A stretch of DNA of 64,000 bases from the NCBI RefSeq assembly GCF_950023065.1, contig NC_088681.1, positions 53,664,836-53,728,835 of the forward strand. Direction: 5' to 3'. Shown here in pieces: positions 1 to 10,289 of this stretch. Source of the DNA: Planococcus citri. Its lineage: Eukaryota > Arthropoda > Insecta > Hemiptera > Pseudococcidae. How positions within the stretch are numbered: position 1 is the first letter of the stretch; every line of letters starts with the position of its first letter. Position numbers and translations under genes: made by a program. The notes below the pieces were generated by a model, which saw nothing but the letters and a program-made list of their open reading frames with translations, was not told the origin of the DNA and did no database searches.

Positions 1-36
1 AGATCTGACTGGGCAGGCTGAGTTTGGCTTTTCACA

Positions 37-834
37 CTATCTTTTACTAGGTTTAGGTTTTGCATAATTTGTAATCTTGAGTTGCTGCTTGTTTGATTTC
101 TTGTTTCTCGTATTTGCCGCTACTGGTTCAGTATCCGATCCATCTTCGTGAACTGTGCTCAAACTGCTTTGAAGTTTTTCCTGGAGGTGATTTATGTCAT
201 TTACACTCGTCATTCTGACTACCGGAGAGTCCTCCTTCACTCTGACCAGAACCTTTCCATCCTTGACCCAGGCAAAACGTATTAAATTATCCTTTCGAAG
301 GTTCTGAGCGTATTTGAGGATTTTTGCTGTCTCGTACGATAGATGTTCACTAATGTAAATCGGCACTGGAGGGTTAATACCCAACATATCTGTTTTTGGT
401 TTTAAGCGTTTTGCTCCGGAGATTAAAGATGACTTTTTGTCGTAATTTAGTAGACGAACTATTATCGGAGGTGTGTCTGATTTGGATGGTAATCTGTGTA
501 CTGCTACGATATCATATTCTTGTAAAGTTACTTCCAATTCTTTACCTAGAGTTTTCATTACATTGTATAGGTCTTCATCTTTTTGTACTGGAATTCCGCT
601 TACGATAATGTTTGGCTTTCTTGAGTATTGCTCTAAGTCGTTGAAATGACTTCTCAACCATTTGTTTTCCTCGATAAGATAGTCAATATCCTCCTTCATT
701 TGCTCATGCTCTGAACCAATTTTATCAAGTTTTACACCAATATCTTCGACTTTAGAGTTTGTTTGTCCTGTTGTTGATTTGATCTGCTTGAGATCTTGTG
801 CCATATTTGTGACTAATTCCGTTAATTTATCCAT
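37..834 (-). CDS. LINE-type retrotransposon ORF1 protein (coiled coil + FP25K-like domain)
   Basis: A 265-residue intact frame. Residues ~1-70 form a charged coiled coil (heptads through the LEQYSRK motif). The following ~150 residues have the pattern of the Baculo_FP/LINE ORF1 domain: NIIVSGIP, HRLPSKSDTPPIIVRL, then IYISEHLS and FAWVKDGKVLVRV near residues 160-200. The C-terminus is basic. In arthropod genomes such proteins are mostly ORF1 products of non-LTR retrotransposons, nucleic-acid-binding chaperones rather than host proteins. The reverse-transcriptase ORF2 would lie to the left of the window edge and is not visible, so element completeness is unknown. It probably sits in the long last intron of the aldehyde oxidase gene. 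Family assignment is from recognised motifs; a domesticated host gene cannot be excluded. Confidence 0.75.
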   Translation of the reverse strand: MDKLTELVTNMAQDLKQIKSTTGQTNSKVEDIGVKLDKIGSEHEQMKEDIDYLIEENKWLRSHFNDLEQYSRKPNIIVSGIPVQKDEDLYNVMKTLGKELEVTLQEYDIVAVHRLPSKSDTPPIIVRLLNYDKKSSLISGAKRLKPKTDMLGINPPVPIYISEHLSYETAKILKYAQNLRKDNLIRFAWVKDGKVLVRVKEDSPVVRMTSVNDINHLQEKLQSSLSTVHEDGSDTEPVAANTRNKKSNKQQLKITNYAKPKPSKR

Positions 835-1737
835 GTTGGAAAGCGAATATGAAAGCGAATATGAATTGATTTGATCAGCTGATAACGAGGTGTGTGTATA
901 AATACAGATGCTACGTTGTACGTTGTATCACTCTCGTTGCACGTTACACTACGCTCACGAAGCAGATAACAACCAAGCTATACCAAGCTGGTATTTGACA
1001 CATTAACTGAACGCACGAAAACACGTCTAATACGAACAACTGCATTAGCCAAACTACCAAATTCATTGATAGATAATAAATTAAATTTTAATAATATTAT
1101 TAAATTAATCAAAAATGATAAATTACTCCATCTAGTTTAATTTTTAAAAAAATAGTATAAGTGCTTTTAAAACCTAAATATTATTGTGTTGTAAGCACTT
1201 TAAAAAATAAATGTCTATGTCTATGTCAATTCTGCAATAATTTGATTATTAAATTTTTTGGTAATGTTTCAATTCTCGAAAAAAGACGAGTTTTTCTCGA
1301 AAAATGCTATCCTCTCAAATCAAATAGGCTGAAGAGAGGCGTATTAAGGAAAGTCGAAGACTCAAAATTTGACAACGGGTCACTGACACTTTTACTGTAC
1401 CTAGACAATAATGGGTTTCCTAACAAAGTATCAAGAAAATTAAAATTAAAAATTAAAATCTACTTAAGATATCTTTAAAATATTCATGCAGTGTCCTCGA
1501 TCTGAAGATGATCTGGGCCATTTTCAACATCCAGATCATCCGCAGTTCTCGATCCAAAGCGTACATAAGTAAGCAAAGCAACACATTGTTAGTGAAAAAA
1601 TGAGTGCTCATAAACGAATTCCAAACCACCAAGAGATCTCAAAACTACCCCCTTGTCCATCTTATGCTTCGATATCGATATCGATCAGATCAAATTAAAT
1701 TATTTGATAAGATAAGATGACGATTTACATCACGTAC
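835..1737. other. AT-rich non-coding stretch
   Basis: No gene seen. 840-865 holds a short direct repeat (gcgaatatga twice) just upstream of the LINE ORF1 start, possibly LINE 5' UTR. Around 1670-1690 there is a (atcgat) run. The reading frames here are short and have no recognisable homology. I looked for a following aldehyde-oxidase exon on the minus strand between 1 and 1737 and did not find one. Confidence 0.4.
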
Positions 1738-1933
1738 CAGGTGCTCTGGCGTACGTATTTGTGGTGTAATCTGTTCTCACATCGTACGCAGTGATTTTCC
1801 AAGTGGTCGCATCGTAGCAATTTTGAATATGCGACACGAGTCCATCGAGGAGAGGTTCGTTCAAAGTGACACCCTTATCGGTATATGTATCAATGATCAA
1901 GCGTTGTATTTTGCCTTTCTCGTTGACGGCCAC
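1738..1933 (-). CDS. Aldehyde oxidase exon, second version of exon 18 (18b)
   Basis: A single 196-nt exon, 65 codons plus 1 nt, bounded by an acceptor (CAG before 1933) and a donor (GTACGT after 1738). It encodes a piece of the molybdopterin domain of the aldehyde oxidase/xanthine dehydrogenase family: VNEKGKIQ, DTYTDKG, and NTYARAPG at the end, the substrate-pocket region equivalent to RGFG of xanthine dehydrogenase. It aligns without gaps to exon 18 at 20663-20858 with 26 of 65 residues identical (about 40%). It starts in phase 0 and ends in phase 1, exactly as that exon does. No other exons of a second gene copy are visible between here and 20.6 kb. It is therefore either an alternative, mutually exclusive exon of the same gene or the surviving edge of an old tandem duplicate whose 5' exons are lost. 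Confidence 0.8.
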
Positions 1934-3755
1934 CTGGTCCAGAAGAAAATAAAAAAAGTGAAATTTTAAGCTTATATGTTTTCAGTTTGAGAATAATCTG
2001 GTTGTGAGAATAGGTAGAAATTCGAGTCGATGAGGTTTTTGGAGCTTGGAATTCGCAGAAAGCTCCTTTCAAATATTTTATTAACATGGAAAGCCTCATG
2101 CAATACCACATTGAACACAAAATATTCGTAAAATAACCCAAACACTCCCCCCTCAATACCCAATTCCTCCAAAAAAAAGCAACACACAACTTAAAAACAG
2201 GGGTAACACATTCGGTAAAAAAAAGAAAAAGAAGGCAAAAATGCAACCAAGTTTTACGCGTAGATACTAGTATAATAAAACCTTGACTTTCCCAAAGTGA
2301 AAATCTATTAAGCCTATTCCCCTCCTGCTGCGTAAATAGGTACTCGTAAATTACATCACGAAATTTGAATACCATCTTCGGCCCGAAGAGCGTAGAAATT
2401 CGCGACATTACAACGCGTAAAAAGAAATGTCGCGTGTTTTTCGCCATTCGCCATCTTTTTAAAAGCAGATTTATAGCCAATAATGTTGATAAAATGGCCA
2501 ATAAACCGTGCGGCGATATAGTGCGTCGTTTCGTCGTCTTAATGCCCCGCACAATTTCGCTATAAATTTCGCCAAAATATTCGTACAGGCACTTGAGCAA
2601 ATGTCGTCCAATATTGTACTCGTATAGCCACTTTATACGATGTTGTTAAAAAAAAGAGCAAACTCGCGACGCTAAAAATTACTTATCAATTTTTCGCACC
2701 CCCTCCCCCCCACCCCTCCCCTGCCCCGCAACACAGCGTGAAAAGTTTCAAAACGTATTAGACTCGACGCGTCGGTATTAATAGGTTCTTATATAATTAA
2801 AACTTACACCCAGACTAATGGAGAATCGTCTTCTCGTAATAAAGACGCTATGTGCATGAAGCTGCTTCTATAGCTGTTATACTTTTACCTACTCTACACC
2901 TCGTCTTAAGTTTTCTCGAAGCCATAAAAACTTTATCAATTCGTGAATTAGTAATACTTGTAGATATTCGATTGTATGTCTGTGTGTTTTCGAACTGAAC
3001 ACAGAAGTGGGAACTGAGAAGAATGTAGAATTACTGCAGAGAAAAACGCATCGACGAGGAGAGGTGTGCTGGGTAATTGCACTTAATACGACTGATGATA
3101 AGATCTTGGTAGGTACGCTAACTTTTCCTCAGTTATTTGATTGTTTTTCAACATTTTCAAACTATACGCGGTGTTTTGTTTCGTTTACATTTCGAACCTT
3201 GTTTGTTGAATGTTAGATTTGAATGAAGATAGGGCAAATAGTGAAGAATCTTTTGAACATTTTGCGTAGGTAGGTACTAGGTAGGTACCTAGGTAGGTTG
3301 TTTTGTCCAACTCGTGGAACGTGGATTCAATGGGGATCATTTTATTCGCGAATAATAATCAAGTTTCAGAATAGGTAGGTATAACAATTATACGGTATAC
3401 AGGTGAAAATACAAGTACAAACCATGATCGCGATCGGTGGAATTCGGCTTGATGTAAATGTTAGATGACTTGTAATTTTGAGTAGGTGTTTTATGTAGGA
3501 GGGTGATGGGGGGGGGGGTGATGGAGGGATAAATGTTTAATTTGACGAAAAATTTGACAACACTATTGACGGTATGAGTATGACACAATGATACCTTTCG
3601 AGATTTTATTTTGTAAACTGTACCTATAAGAAATATATTTACAAGAGAACCTCATCTCGATCACTCGGTCACTGAAATTACTCATTTTTAGCCGGATTTC
3701 CCTCAGAACTAAGGAAAAATGTGCAAGGCTTATTCGGTCTACGTATCATTATTCT
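1934..3755. other. Intronic or intergenic DNA, no gene seen
   Basis: About 1.8 kb without a supportable gene. It holds a C-rich tract at ~2698-2732, a run of TAGGTAGGTAC-type motifs at ~3267-3300 and a G-run at ~3508-3520. Open frames are short and unconvincing; the one overlapping 1890-2600 is only the extension of exon 18b upstream of its acceptor. Confidence 0.4.
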
Positions 3756-3759
3756 GGGA

Positions 3760-3980
3760 TTGGGGGCATTGACCCATCTCCATGATCTCTCGAGATCACT
3801 GACCTGCTGATCCGGTCTCTCATGGAAGTTTCTCTGCCTATCTGACCTCTCGAGAGGTTGTCTGCGTGCCTGTCTGGCTTCTCAAGGTTTTCTGTCTTCC
3901 AGTCTGGCCTCATATAAGGCCATTGACTCATCTGGCTTGCCCCTCAAGGCTGTCTAGATTCTAGTCTAACCTCCACCGTA
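3760..3980 (-). repeat. Degenerate inverted copy of the 60-bp minisatellite
   Basis: About 3.5 diverged units. The reverse complement gives the same words as the array at 19.0-20.1 kb: gaggccagac, ctcaaa/gagaagccagac, ggtcaatgacc-like. It is in the opposite orientation to that array and strongly decayed, so it is older or no longer homogenised. Confidence 0.6.
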
Positions 3981-4242
3981 CACTCCCGCGAGGTTAAAAT
4001 TATTCTCCGGTGTTGTTTATCAAAATATTTTATGGTCTGTGGGTTGAAATAAATAGTCATTCTGATGACTAAAATATGTAGGTATGTATGTATTAAAAGA
4101 AGCTGATAAACATATTTTCATTTTTGAGAAATCAACTTCTCCTCTCCGCGCTCCTTTCGTTACTATTCAGTGCATAAAGTACCCTCATACCACTGAGTGA
4201 AATATTCACATCAATTTTTTAAATGTAAAAATTCTTTAAAAA

Positions 4243-4663
4243 TGTTGGCAAAATTGATACCGTAACCGTAACATTTATGCTCGGTAATTTTAGTTTTTAT
4301 TTTTAAATAAAAAATAAAATTCGTTTCGCGAATTCTAAATATCGCTGGTTATATTTTTAATGAAATTTTGTTCTTTTCGTAAAATCGCGTAAACTGTTGG
4401 CTGTTAAATTATCGTCGTATATTTGTTGTTTTCGTTATGTATATAAGTTCGTCGCGTTAATATTGATTAAATCGTCGAGTTGTAAAGTCATCGAGCTTTT
4501 TGCTCAGTTATTTGTTCGTTAGGTTCGTTAGATCTTAGGGTCAACGACCGTTAAAAATAAATATTATTTTTATTTTGAATTGTCATGTTTTGTCAGTCGA
4601 ATTGTTTGATTATTTTCAATATTCGTGAGTCTGATTTATCGATTTTGATCGATTTATCGTACA
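4243..4663 (+). repeat. 5' LTR of the copia element
   Basis: 421 bp from tgttggcaaaattgatacc to gatttatcgtaca. It contains a TATA-like tatataagttcg at ~4440-4451 and AATAAATATTA near 4557, plausible promoter and polyadenylation signals. It pairs with 9851-10271 at 419 of 421 positions. Confidence 0.95.
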
Positions 4664-4680
4664 TGGTAGCGTAGAGCGTA
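4664..4680 (+). promoter_or_regulatory. Primer-binding site
   Basis: TGGTAGCGTAGAGCG follows the 5' LTR with no gap. TGGTAGC matches the complement of the 3' end of initiator tRNA-Met (TGGTAGCAGAGG), the primer class usual for copia elements; the match beyond seven bases is imperfect. Confidence 0.6.
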
Positions 4681-4778
4681 GTTCGTGAAAGCTCTGTTTC
4701 GCAATTCGACTTCCTGTGTGGAATTTTCTGGCTTGTGTAGCTTCAGCGTATTGGTTCGTGTAGTGTTCGACGAAGTAA

Positions 4779-7700
4779 ATGTCGACAGTCCTGTCCTATT
4801 TGCGGTCAGGAAAATCGGTCAACGTAGACGACGACGACAGTAGTGTAGATAAGCGTAAATCGAGCGCCGAGTTTCGTGGTTTTTCTGAAAAGGAAAAACC
4901 AGAACAAAGTATACCGAAGTCGAAAGGTAAAAGTAAAGTAACGTTACAGCACGTATCTGAGTCATCCGGCGATTCGGAAGCTGGTCCAAGTTCAGCAGGT
5001 TTTGGTGATTCGACATCCGACGATCCGACGATCCCTGTTGACTCCGTTCCTCCTCCGTCTAATCCACCATCCGGTCCTCCACCTCCTCCACCTCCTGGTC
5101 CATCCGACGACAAGTCCGAAGGTAGTGAAAGTAGCGACGACGAGTCCGACGACGTAGCTGTAGAATCCGATTCGAGTAGTTCGTCGAGTGAAAATATGTT
5201 CGGTGCCGGTGATAATCGCGTAATGGAGTCGATGGTCTTTCGCGGTACGGGTTTCGTCTCCTGGAAGAGAAAAATAAAGGTCATTTTGTCGGCCAAAGGA
5301 CTTCAAACCGCGATTCTCCAAGTAAATTCGTTATCGCCGCGTAAAAAAGCGAAAGCTTTAGAAATTTTAATTAGGCACGTAGCTGAGAACATTTTCCGAC
5401 TGGTCAAGGAGACAGAGGATCCGTACGTATTCTGGACGGAGCTCAACTCCTTGTACCAGGCGGAAAACCAAGCAGCAATTATCGACTGTCGAACTCGTAT
5501 TTCGAAGATTGTCATCGATATGTACAAAGGTTCGAAGGAGTTCCTAGAGGCATTTTATACGCTAGTCAACGATATGGAGAGTTTGGACGTGAAGTTGACT
5601 CCATCGGAAATCTATACGTATCTGATCAACGCGTTAGGCAACTCACCTAAGTACGAGTCAGTGCGTATGACTGCGCGAGGACTAGTTCACGTCACAGCTG
5701 GAGACCCAAATCCGAAAGTAATTTCGTCGTTGCTTTTGAGTTTGGAAGATGCCTCGAAGAACTCCTCGGCTTCGAAAGGTTCGACAAGTACCGGTTCAGC
5801 GATGGCCGCATCCGATCAATCCGGTAATAAAAATAATCGTAATCGTAATCGTAATAAGTCGCGTAATCGTAGTTCGAACTCGTCCGGTAATTCGTCGAAT
5901 GGTAACGGTGATCGTAGCGGTAGTAGTGGCTTCGTTCAAGCCAAGGATCGTACCTGCTATAAGTGTCATAAACGGGGCCATATGGCCAAGTCTTGTCGAT
6001 CCGCCGGAGGGAATTATAGAAACGATACCAACCCTCGGGGAAGTATCGTTTGCTATCGTTGCAATCTGACTGGGCATATCGGTCGAAACTGCCCACAGAA
6101 CGGTGATTCGTCGCGTAATAATGGTGGTAACGGTTCGTCGAGTGGTACATCGGGTACGTCTGGTCCGTCAAGTTCGTCCGGTTCGTCAGGTCCTCGTCCA
6201 TCTATCGCGTTAGGTCTTTTTCCGTCGACATCTGGAAAAAAAGAAAATTTCTCGTTAGATGAAGGTCGTAGTCGTAATATCGTAGATGAATTCGTTAAAA
6301 ATAGTGTCGGTCGTAGTAGTTTCGGTGACAGTGTTGCGATTTCTAATTTCGGAAATTCGCGTAACGTAAATATCGGGTCAAACTATTTTTTAGGTGACTC
6401 GACTGCTTTGAATCTCGGTGAAGAAAATGCATACGTCGAGACAAACGACGACGATGGCGTCGATTTTATCACGTTTGTCGTCGATAGTGGTGCGACGTCG
6501 CATTTTCTGAAACATCATGGAGTCTTGCACGATGAGAGGAAAATAAACGAAAGTTTACAATCCGCTCATTGTGAAGTCTCTTTGATCAAAGAAGGAGTAG
6601 GTCGATTGAGAGTTCTAGCCGATGACGGAAACGTCTATTGGTTGAACGAGGTATACTACGTACCTAGTCTTTCTTTTAGTCTTCTGTCCGTGTCGAAAAT
6701 CGTAGCGAATGGTTATCGTTTCTTCTTCGATGAAGATCCTCGTTTGGTCGATCCTGCGGGAAATTTAGTGTCAAAATTAGTACTTAATGATAATGGATTG
6801 TATACGATTCAATTTATGATAAATATACCTCCTATGTTGTACTCCTGTTCTAATTATTCATCTGCGTTGATTACAAACGATAATAGCGACTCGACAAATG
6901 TAGGTAATACTTCGACGACGATAGGTAATGATTCTGGAGCTGTAGTTTCGAATGTTTCTAGTGTAGGTATAGGAAATACCAGTACGTGCAGTGACAGTGA
7001 TGTAAATCTGAAAAATAAAAAGAAAGTAAATAGGTTAAAAGGTGAAGGTGACATCTGGCATTGTAGGTTGGCTCATACGAGCAAAACGGTACTAGATAAG
7101 ATTCCTGAGTTACGTGGATGTGATTGCCCACCTTTCAATCAGTGTCAAATTTGCTGTAAAGCAAAACAAAAGAAACATACCTACGATTCGTGTAGATATA
7201 GGTATCCGAACCCGCTCGATCTTGTTCATATTGACGTAATGGGTCCTATTACAGAAGGACTAGAAGGCGAGCGATATTTGATTGGCTTCGTAGATGACTG
7301 TACGAGATGGGGAGTAACGTTCGGAATGAGAAGTAAAGCCGAAGTAGGTACCTACCTGAAAAAATTTGTAAATATAAGTGAAACGTTATGGAGTACGAAA
7401 GTGAAGCGTATCAGGTGCGATAACGCTAGCGAGTTTATTGGAGGTACCTTTAAAGAGTTTGTCGACGAAAAGGGCATATCTATGCAGAACAGTGAGCCGT
7501 ATGAAAAGCAGCATAACGGTACCGTCGAGCGTTTCTTCCGAACCATCCAAGAAAAAATGCGAGCTCTGCTGTACGAAGGAGGTTTAACGAATAAATTCTG
7601 GCTTTACGCTGCATACACGGCAAACTACGTGTACAATCGTTTACCGCATTCCGCCTTGAACGATCTGTCACCGTACGAGCTGTGGAATCGCCGAAAGCCG

Positions 7701-9680
7701 GATTTATCGAGAGTGAGATTGTTTGGAAGCGTTGCACGAGTTCTAGTACCGCCTGAAAAGAGAAAGAAAACTGATGAGAAGTCGATCGATATGGTTTTAC
7801 TCGGTTTTACAGAGACAGGTTATGTATTGTACGATGTTTTACGAAATAAATTTACGAATTCGAGTTGCGTAGAAGTAGACGAAACGCGTAAAATACACGA
7901 TGTTATTAACGATCATCTGTTAAAAACATCGGTATCAGTGAGTGTAAGCGATGTGAATATCGTACCTACGGTTACACCGGTAAGTAACGCTGATTCAGCT
8001 CCTGGTTGCTCCAATTGGATAAACCCAGATGAGCTGACTGAAGCCGAACGTAGCGGTGATAACTTGGTAGATCGTAGTTTGATCGATACATCTTCTTCAG
8101 ATGAACGTAGCGACGATTTTGCTTGCTTTGCACTCGCTGGGGTCGATGACCTTACGTATGAAGAAGGGTTAAACGGTCCTGAATCGAAATTTTGGCGTGT
8201 AGCGATAGATGAAGAGTTAAAGGCGATGGAGATCAAGGACGTTTGGTATTCAGCATCTGAAAAAAGTGTAAATAAAGAGAATTACTCGAAAGTAGACAGT
8301 AAGTGGGTTCTAAAGAAAAAAATCAACTCGAATGGTGGGGTGAAATTTAAGGCTAGATTGGTGTTGCGTGGTTTCAAAGACAACCATTTTTATGAGTTGG
8401 ATGAAATATACGCTCCAACACCTAATCAACCGATAATACGCTCGATGCTCAATCTAGCTATGGTCAACAAGTGGCAGTTGAGACAGCTAGATGTGAGTAC
8501 TGCATTTCTCAATGGAGATATAAATCGAGGTATTATGTTCAACCCACCGAAAGGGACTAATGGAGAGAAAGGTATCGTATATATTCTCAAACGTTCGTTA
8601 TACGGGTTAAAAACAAGTCCCAAATCGTGGAACGTAAAATTGAACGAGTACTTACTTTCGCTCGGTTTCGTAAGGAGTAAAGTCGATCCTTGTGTGTATT
8701 TCGACGCTGAAAATCCTCTTCGTTGCGTTTTTGTCGTTTACGTGGACGATTTTCTAATTACAGGTTGCGATGATCGTCTAATTGAGTGGTTGGTCAAGCG
8801 ATTGAATGAGCGTTTTGGAATCAGAGACCTGGAACAATGCAAGAAGTTCATTGGAATGGAAATTAATCGTAGTAAAGAAAAGTTAGAAATACATCAAAAT
8901 TCATATATCGAGCAGTTAGTTAATGATTACGGGCTATCTAATTCGAATAGTATCTCAACTCCAATCGAACCGGGCTTGAAGATTACTAATCTCAAGCTCG
9001 ATAAAAGTTATGAAACCAAAGTGCGTGGTCTCTTAGGAAGTTTAAGTTACATAGCAAGGGGAACACGTCCCGATATCGCTTTTGCTGTAAACTTTCTAAG
9101 CAGATACCAGCACTTGGCAAACAAGGAGCTATTCGAATATAGTAAGCGTATTCTCAGGTATTTGCGTAGTACGTTGAACGTGAAACTTACCTACGTAATA
9201 CCTGAAGTCGTTGATAAATACTCTGTAAGAGTATACGTAGATTCGGACTTCGCTGGTGATTGTTTAGACAGAAAATCAACGTCTGGAATTTTCGTGTTAC
9301 ATTATGGCAACGTTATTGACTGGGTAGTCAAGAAACAAAATTGTGTTAGTCTTTCGTCGTGTGAAGCGGAGTATGTTGCGTTAAGTACGTCTGGAAAGGA
9401 AGTCTTGGCTTGGCGAAATCTGTTTGTCGAATTAGAAGTTCGTATTGACACCGTACCGGTGTATTGCGATTCTAATGCAGCGATTGCCGTTGCGAATACG
9501 GTCGAATCGAAACGTACCAGACATATAGATGTCTGTTATCATCATATACGCGATTTAGTCACGAAACAGATAATATACTTGCAAAAGATATCTTCGGCAG
9601 ATCAACTTGCCGATATTTTGACCAAAGCCACTACACGTACCGTATTCGATAGACTCTGTGAGTCATTATTTAACGCTTAA
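4779..9680 (+). CDS. Copia Gag-Pol polyprotein
   Basis: 1,633 residues without a frameshift. N-terminal acidic, proline- and serine-rich region, then a UBN2-type Gag (~140-330). Two CCHC zinc knuckles follow at 393-406 and 425-438. The aspartic protease is at 568-576 (VDSGATSHF). The integrase has its HHCC zinc site starting at H761 and the DDE triad D819, D881, E917 with 35 residues between the last two. The reverse transcriptase has AFLNGD and the YVDD motif with D1323/D1324. RNase H begins at D1488 and ends with the RTRHIDVCYHHIRD and QLADILTK motifs typical of copia. All catalytic residues I looked for are present. The order protease-integrase-RT-RNaseH identifies Ty1/copia rather than gypsy. 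Gag and Pol share one frame, so Gag excess must come from splicing or proteolysis, not frameshifting. Confidence 0.97.
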   Translation: MSTVLSYLRSGKSVNVDDDDSSVDKRKSSAEFRGFSEKEKPEQSIPKSKGKSKVTLQHVSESSGDSEAGPSSAGFGDSTSDDPTIPVDSVPPPSNPPSGPPPPPPPGPSDDKSEGSESSDDESDDVAVESDSSSSSSENMFGAGDNRVMESMVFRGTGFVSWKRKIKVILSAKGLQTAILQVNSLSPRKKAKALEILIRHVAENIFRLVKETEDPYVFWTELNSLYQAENQAAIIDCRTRISKIVIDMYKGSKEFLEAFYTLVNDMESLDVKLTPSEIYTYLINALGNSPKYESVRMTARGLVHVTAGDPNPKVISSLLLSLEDASKNSSASKGSTSTGSAMAASDQSGNKNNRNRNRNKSRNRSSNSSGNSSNGNGDRSGSSGFVQAKDRTCYKCHKRGHMAKSCRSAGGNYRNDTNPRGSIVCYRCNLTGHIGRNCPQNGDSSRNNGGNGSSSGTSGTSGPSSSSGSSGPRPSIALGLFPSTSGKKENFSLDEGRSRNIVDEFVKNSVGRSSFGDSVAISNFGNSRNVNIGSNYFLGDSTALNLGEENAYVETNDDDGVDFITFVVDSGATSHFLKHHGVLHDERKINESLQSAHCEVSLIKEGVGRLRVLADDGNVYWLNEVYYVPSLSFSLLSVSKIVANGYRFFFDEDPRLVDPAGNLVSKLVLNDNGLYTIQFMINIPPMLYSCSNYSSALITNDNSDSTNVGNTSTTIGNDSGAVVSNVSSVGIGNTSTCSDSDVNLKNKKKVNRLKGEGDIWHCRLAHTSKTVLDKIPELRGCDCPPFNQCQICCKAKQKKHTYDSCRYRYPNPLDLVHIDVMGPITEGLEGERYLIGFVDDCTRWGVTFGMRSKAEVGTYLKKFVNISETLWSTKVKRIRCDNASEFIGGTFKEFVDEKGISMQNSEPYEKQHNGTVERFFRTIQEKMRALLYEGGLTNKFWLYAAYTANYVYNRLPHSALNDLSPYELWNRRKPDLSRVRLFGSVARVLVPPEKRKKTDEKSIDMVLLGFTETGYVLYDVLRNKFTNSSCVEVDETRKIHDVINDHLLKTSVSVSVSDVNIVPTVTPVSNADSAPGCSNWINPDELTEAERSGDNLVDRSLIDTSSSDERSDDFACFALAGVDDLTYEEGLNGPESKFWRVAIDEELKAMEIKDVWYSASEKSVNKENYSKVDSKWVLKKKINSNGGVKFKARLVLRGFKDNHFYELDEIYAPTPNQPIIRSMLNLAMVNKWQLRQLDVSTAFLNGDINRGIMFNPPKGTNGEKGIVYILKRSLYGLKTSPKSWNVKLNEYLLSLGFVRSKVDPCVYFDAENPLRCVFVVYVDDFLITGCDDRLIEWLVKRLNERFGIRDLEQCKKFIGMEINRSKEKLEIHQNSYIEQLVNDYGLSNSNSISTPIEPGLKITNLKLDKSYETKVRGLLGSLSYIARGTRPDIAFAVNFLSRYQHLANKELFEYSKRILRYLRSTLNVKLTYVIPEVVDKYSVRVYVDSDFAGDCLDRKSTSGIFVLHYGNVIDWVVKKQNCVSLSSCEAEYVALSTSGKEVLAWRNLFVELEVRIDTVPVYCDSNAAIAVANTVESKRTRHIDVCYHHIRDLVTKQIIYLQKISSADQLADILTKATTRTVFDRLCESLFNA

Positions 9681-9842
9681 ATTAAGTTTTCGAGTCGATT
9701 TTTATGTAATTTAAGTATAATTAAACTGAAATTTTGCTGTAAAAATATTTTGTTTCAAAGTGTTTACAAACACCGGTATTGATAAGAAGCAACAAGTTTT
9801 ACGTTTATTTTAGTGGTACGCGTGTTAGGTAAAATATTTTTA

Positions 9843-9850
9843 TGGTGGGG
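9843..9850 (+). promoter_or_regulatory. Probable polypurine tract
   Basis: TGGTGGGG lies immediately before the 3' LTR. It is short and interrupted by T, but it is in the required position for plus-strand priming. Confidence 0.5.
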
Positions 9851-10271
9851 TGTTGGCAAAATTGATACCGTAACCGTAACATTTATGCTCGGTAATTCTA
9901 GTTTTTATTTTTAAATAAAAAATAAAATTCGTTTCGCGAATTCTAAATATCGCTGGTTATATTTTTAATGAAATTTTGTTCTTTTCGTAAAATCGCGTAA
10001 ACTGTTGGCTGTTAAATTATCGTCGTATATTTGTTGTTTTCGTTATGTATATAAGTTCGTCGCGTTAATATTGATTTAATCGTCGAGTTGTAAAGTCATC
10101 GAGCTTTTTGCTCAGTTATTTGTTCGTTAGGTTCGTTAGATCTTAGGGTCAACGACCGTTAAAAATAAATATTATTTTTATTTTGAATTGTCATGTTTTG
10201 TCAGTCGAATTGTTTGATTATTTTCAATATTCGTGAGTCTGATTTATCGATTTTGATCGATTTATCGTACA
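9851..10271 (+). repeat. 3' LTR of the copia element
   Basis: 421 bp, same ends as the 5' LTR, two mismatches to it. It is followed by AAAAAAGAG, matching the A-rich 5' flank. Confidence 0.95.
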
Positions 10272-10289
10272 AAAAAAGAGAAAAATTTC

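Larger units (their letters stand above)
4243..10271 (+). mobile_element. Complete Ty1/copia LTR retrotransposon
   Basis: A 6,029-bp element with two 421-bp LTRs (TG...CA ends) that differ at only two positions by my reading (T/C in ggtaattYtag; A/T in ttgattWaatcg). It has a primer-binding site directly after the left LTR, a G-rich tract before the right LTR and one uninterrupted 1,633-codon gag-pol frame. Both flanks are AAAAA, consistent with a 5-bp target duplication, though low complexity weakens that point. Near-identical LTRs and an open frame indicate recent insertion and possible activity. A diverged solo LTR of a related element lies at 14812-15241. If exon 18b belongs to the aldehyde oxidase gene, the element sits in that gene's intron in antisense orientation. 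Confidence 0.97.

Noticed and set aside
37..834. Baculovirus FP25K gene or integrated virus
   Set aside because: FP25K-like domains are standard in arthropod LINE ORF1 proteins; no other viral genes are nearby.
1890..2600. 236-residue minus-strand open frame overlapping exon 18b
   Set aside because: Its last part only partly overlaps the aldehyde oxidase exon in another frame; the rest is intronic, with no homology or start context.
3267..3300. Telomere-like TAGG repeats
   Set aside because: Motif is (TAGG)n around GGTACC, not the insect TTAGG telomere repeat, and is dispersed in short runs.
4796..6201. Antisense frames over copia gag (poly-Gly and Tyr/Ser-rich)
   Set aside because: Shadows of the biased gag sequence; the plus-strand frame has zinc knuckles and catalytic motifs.
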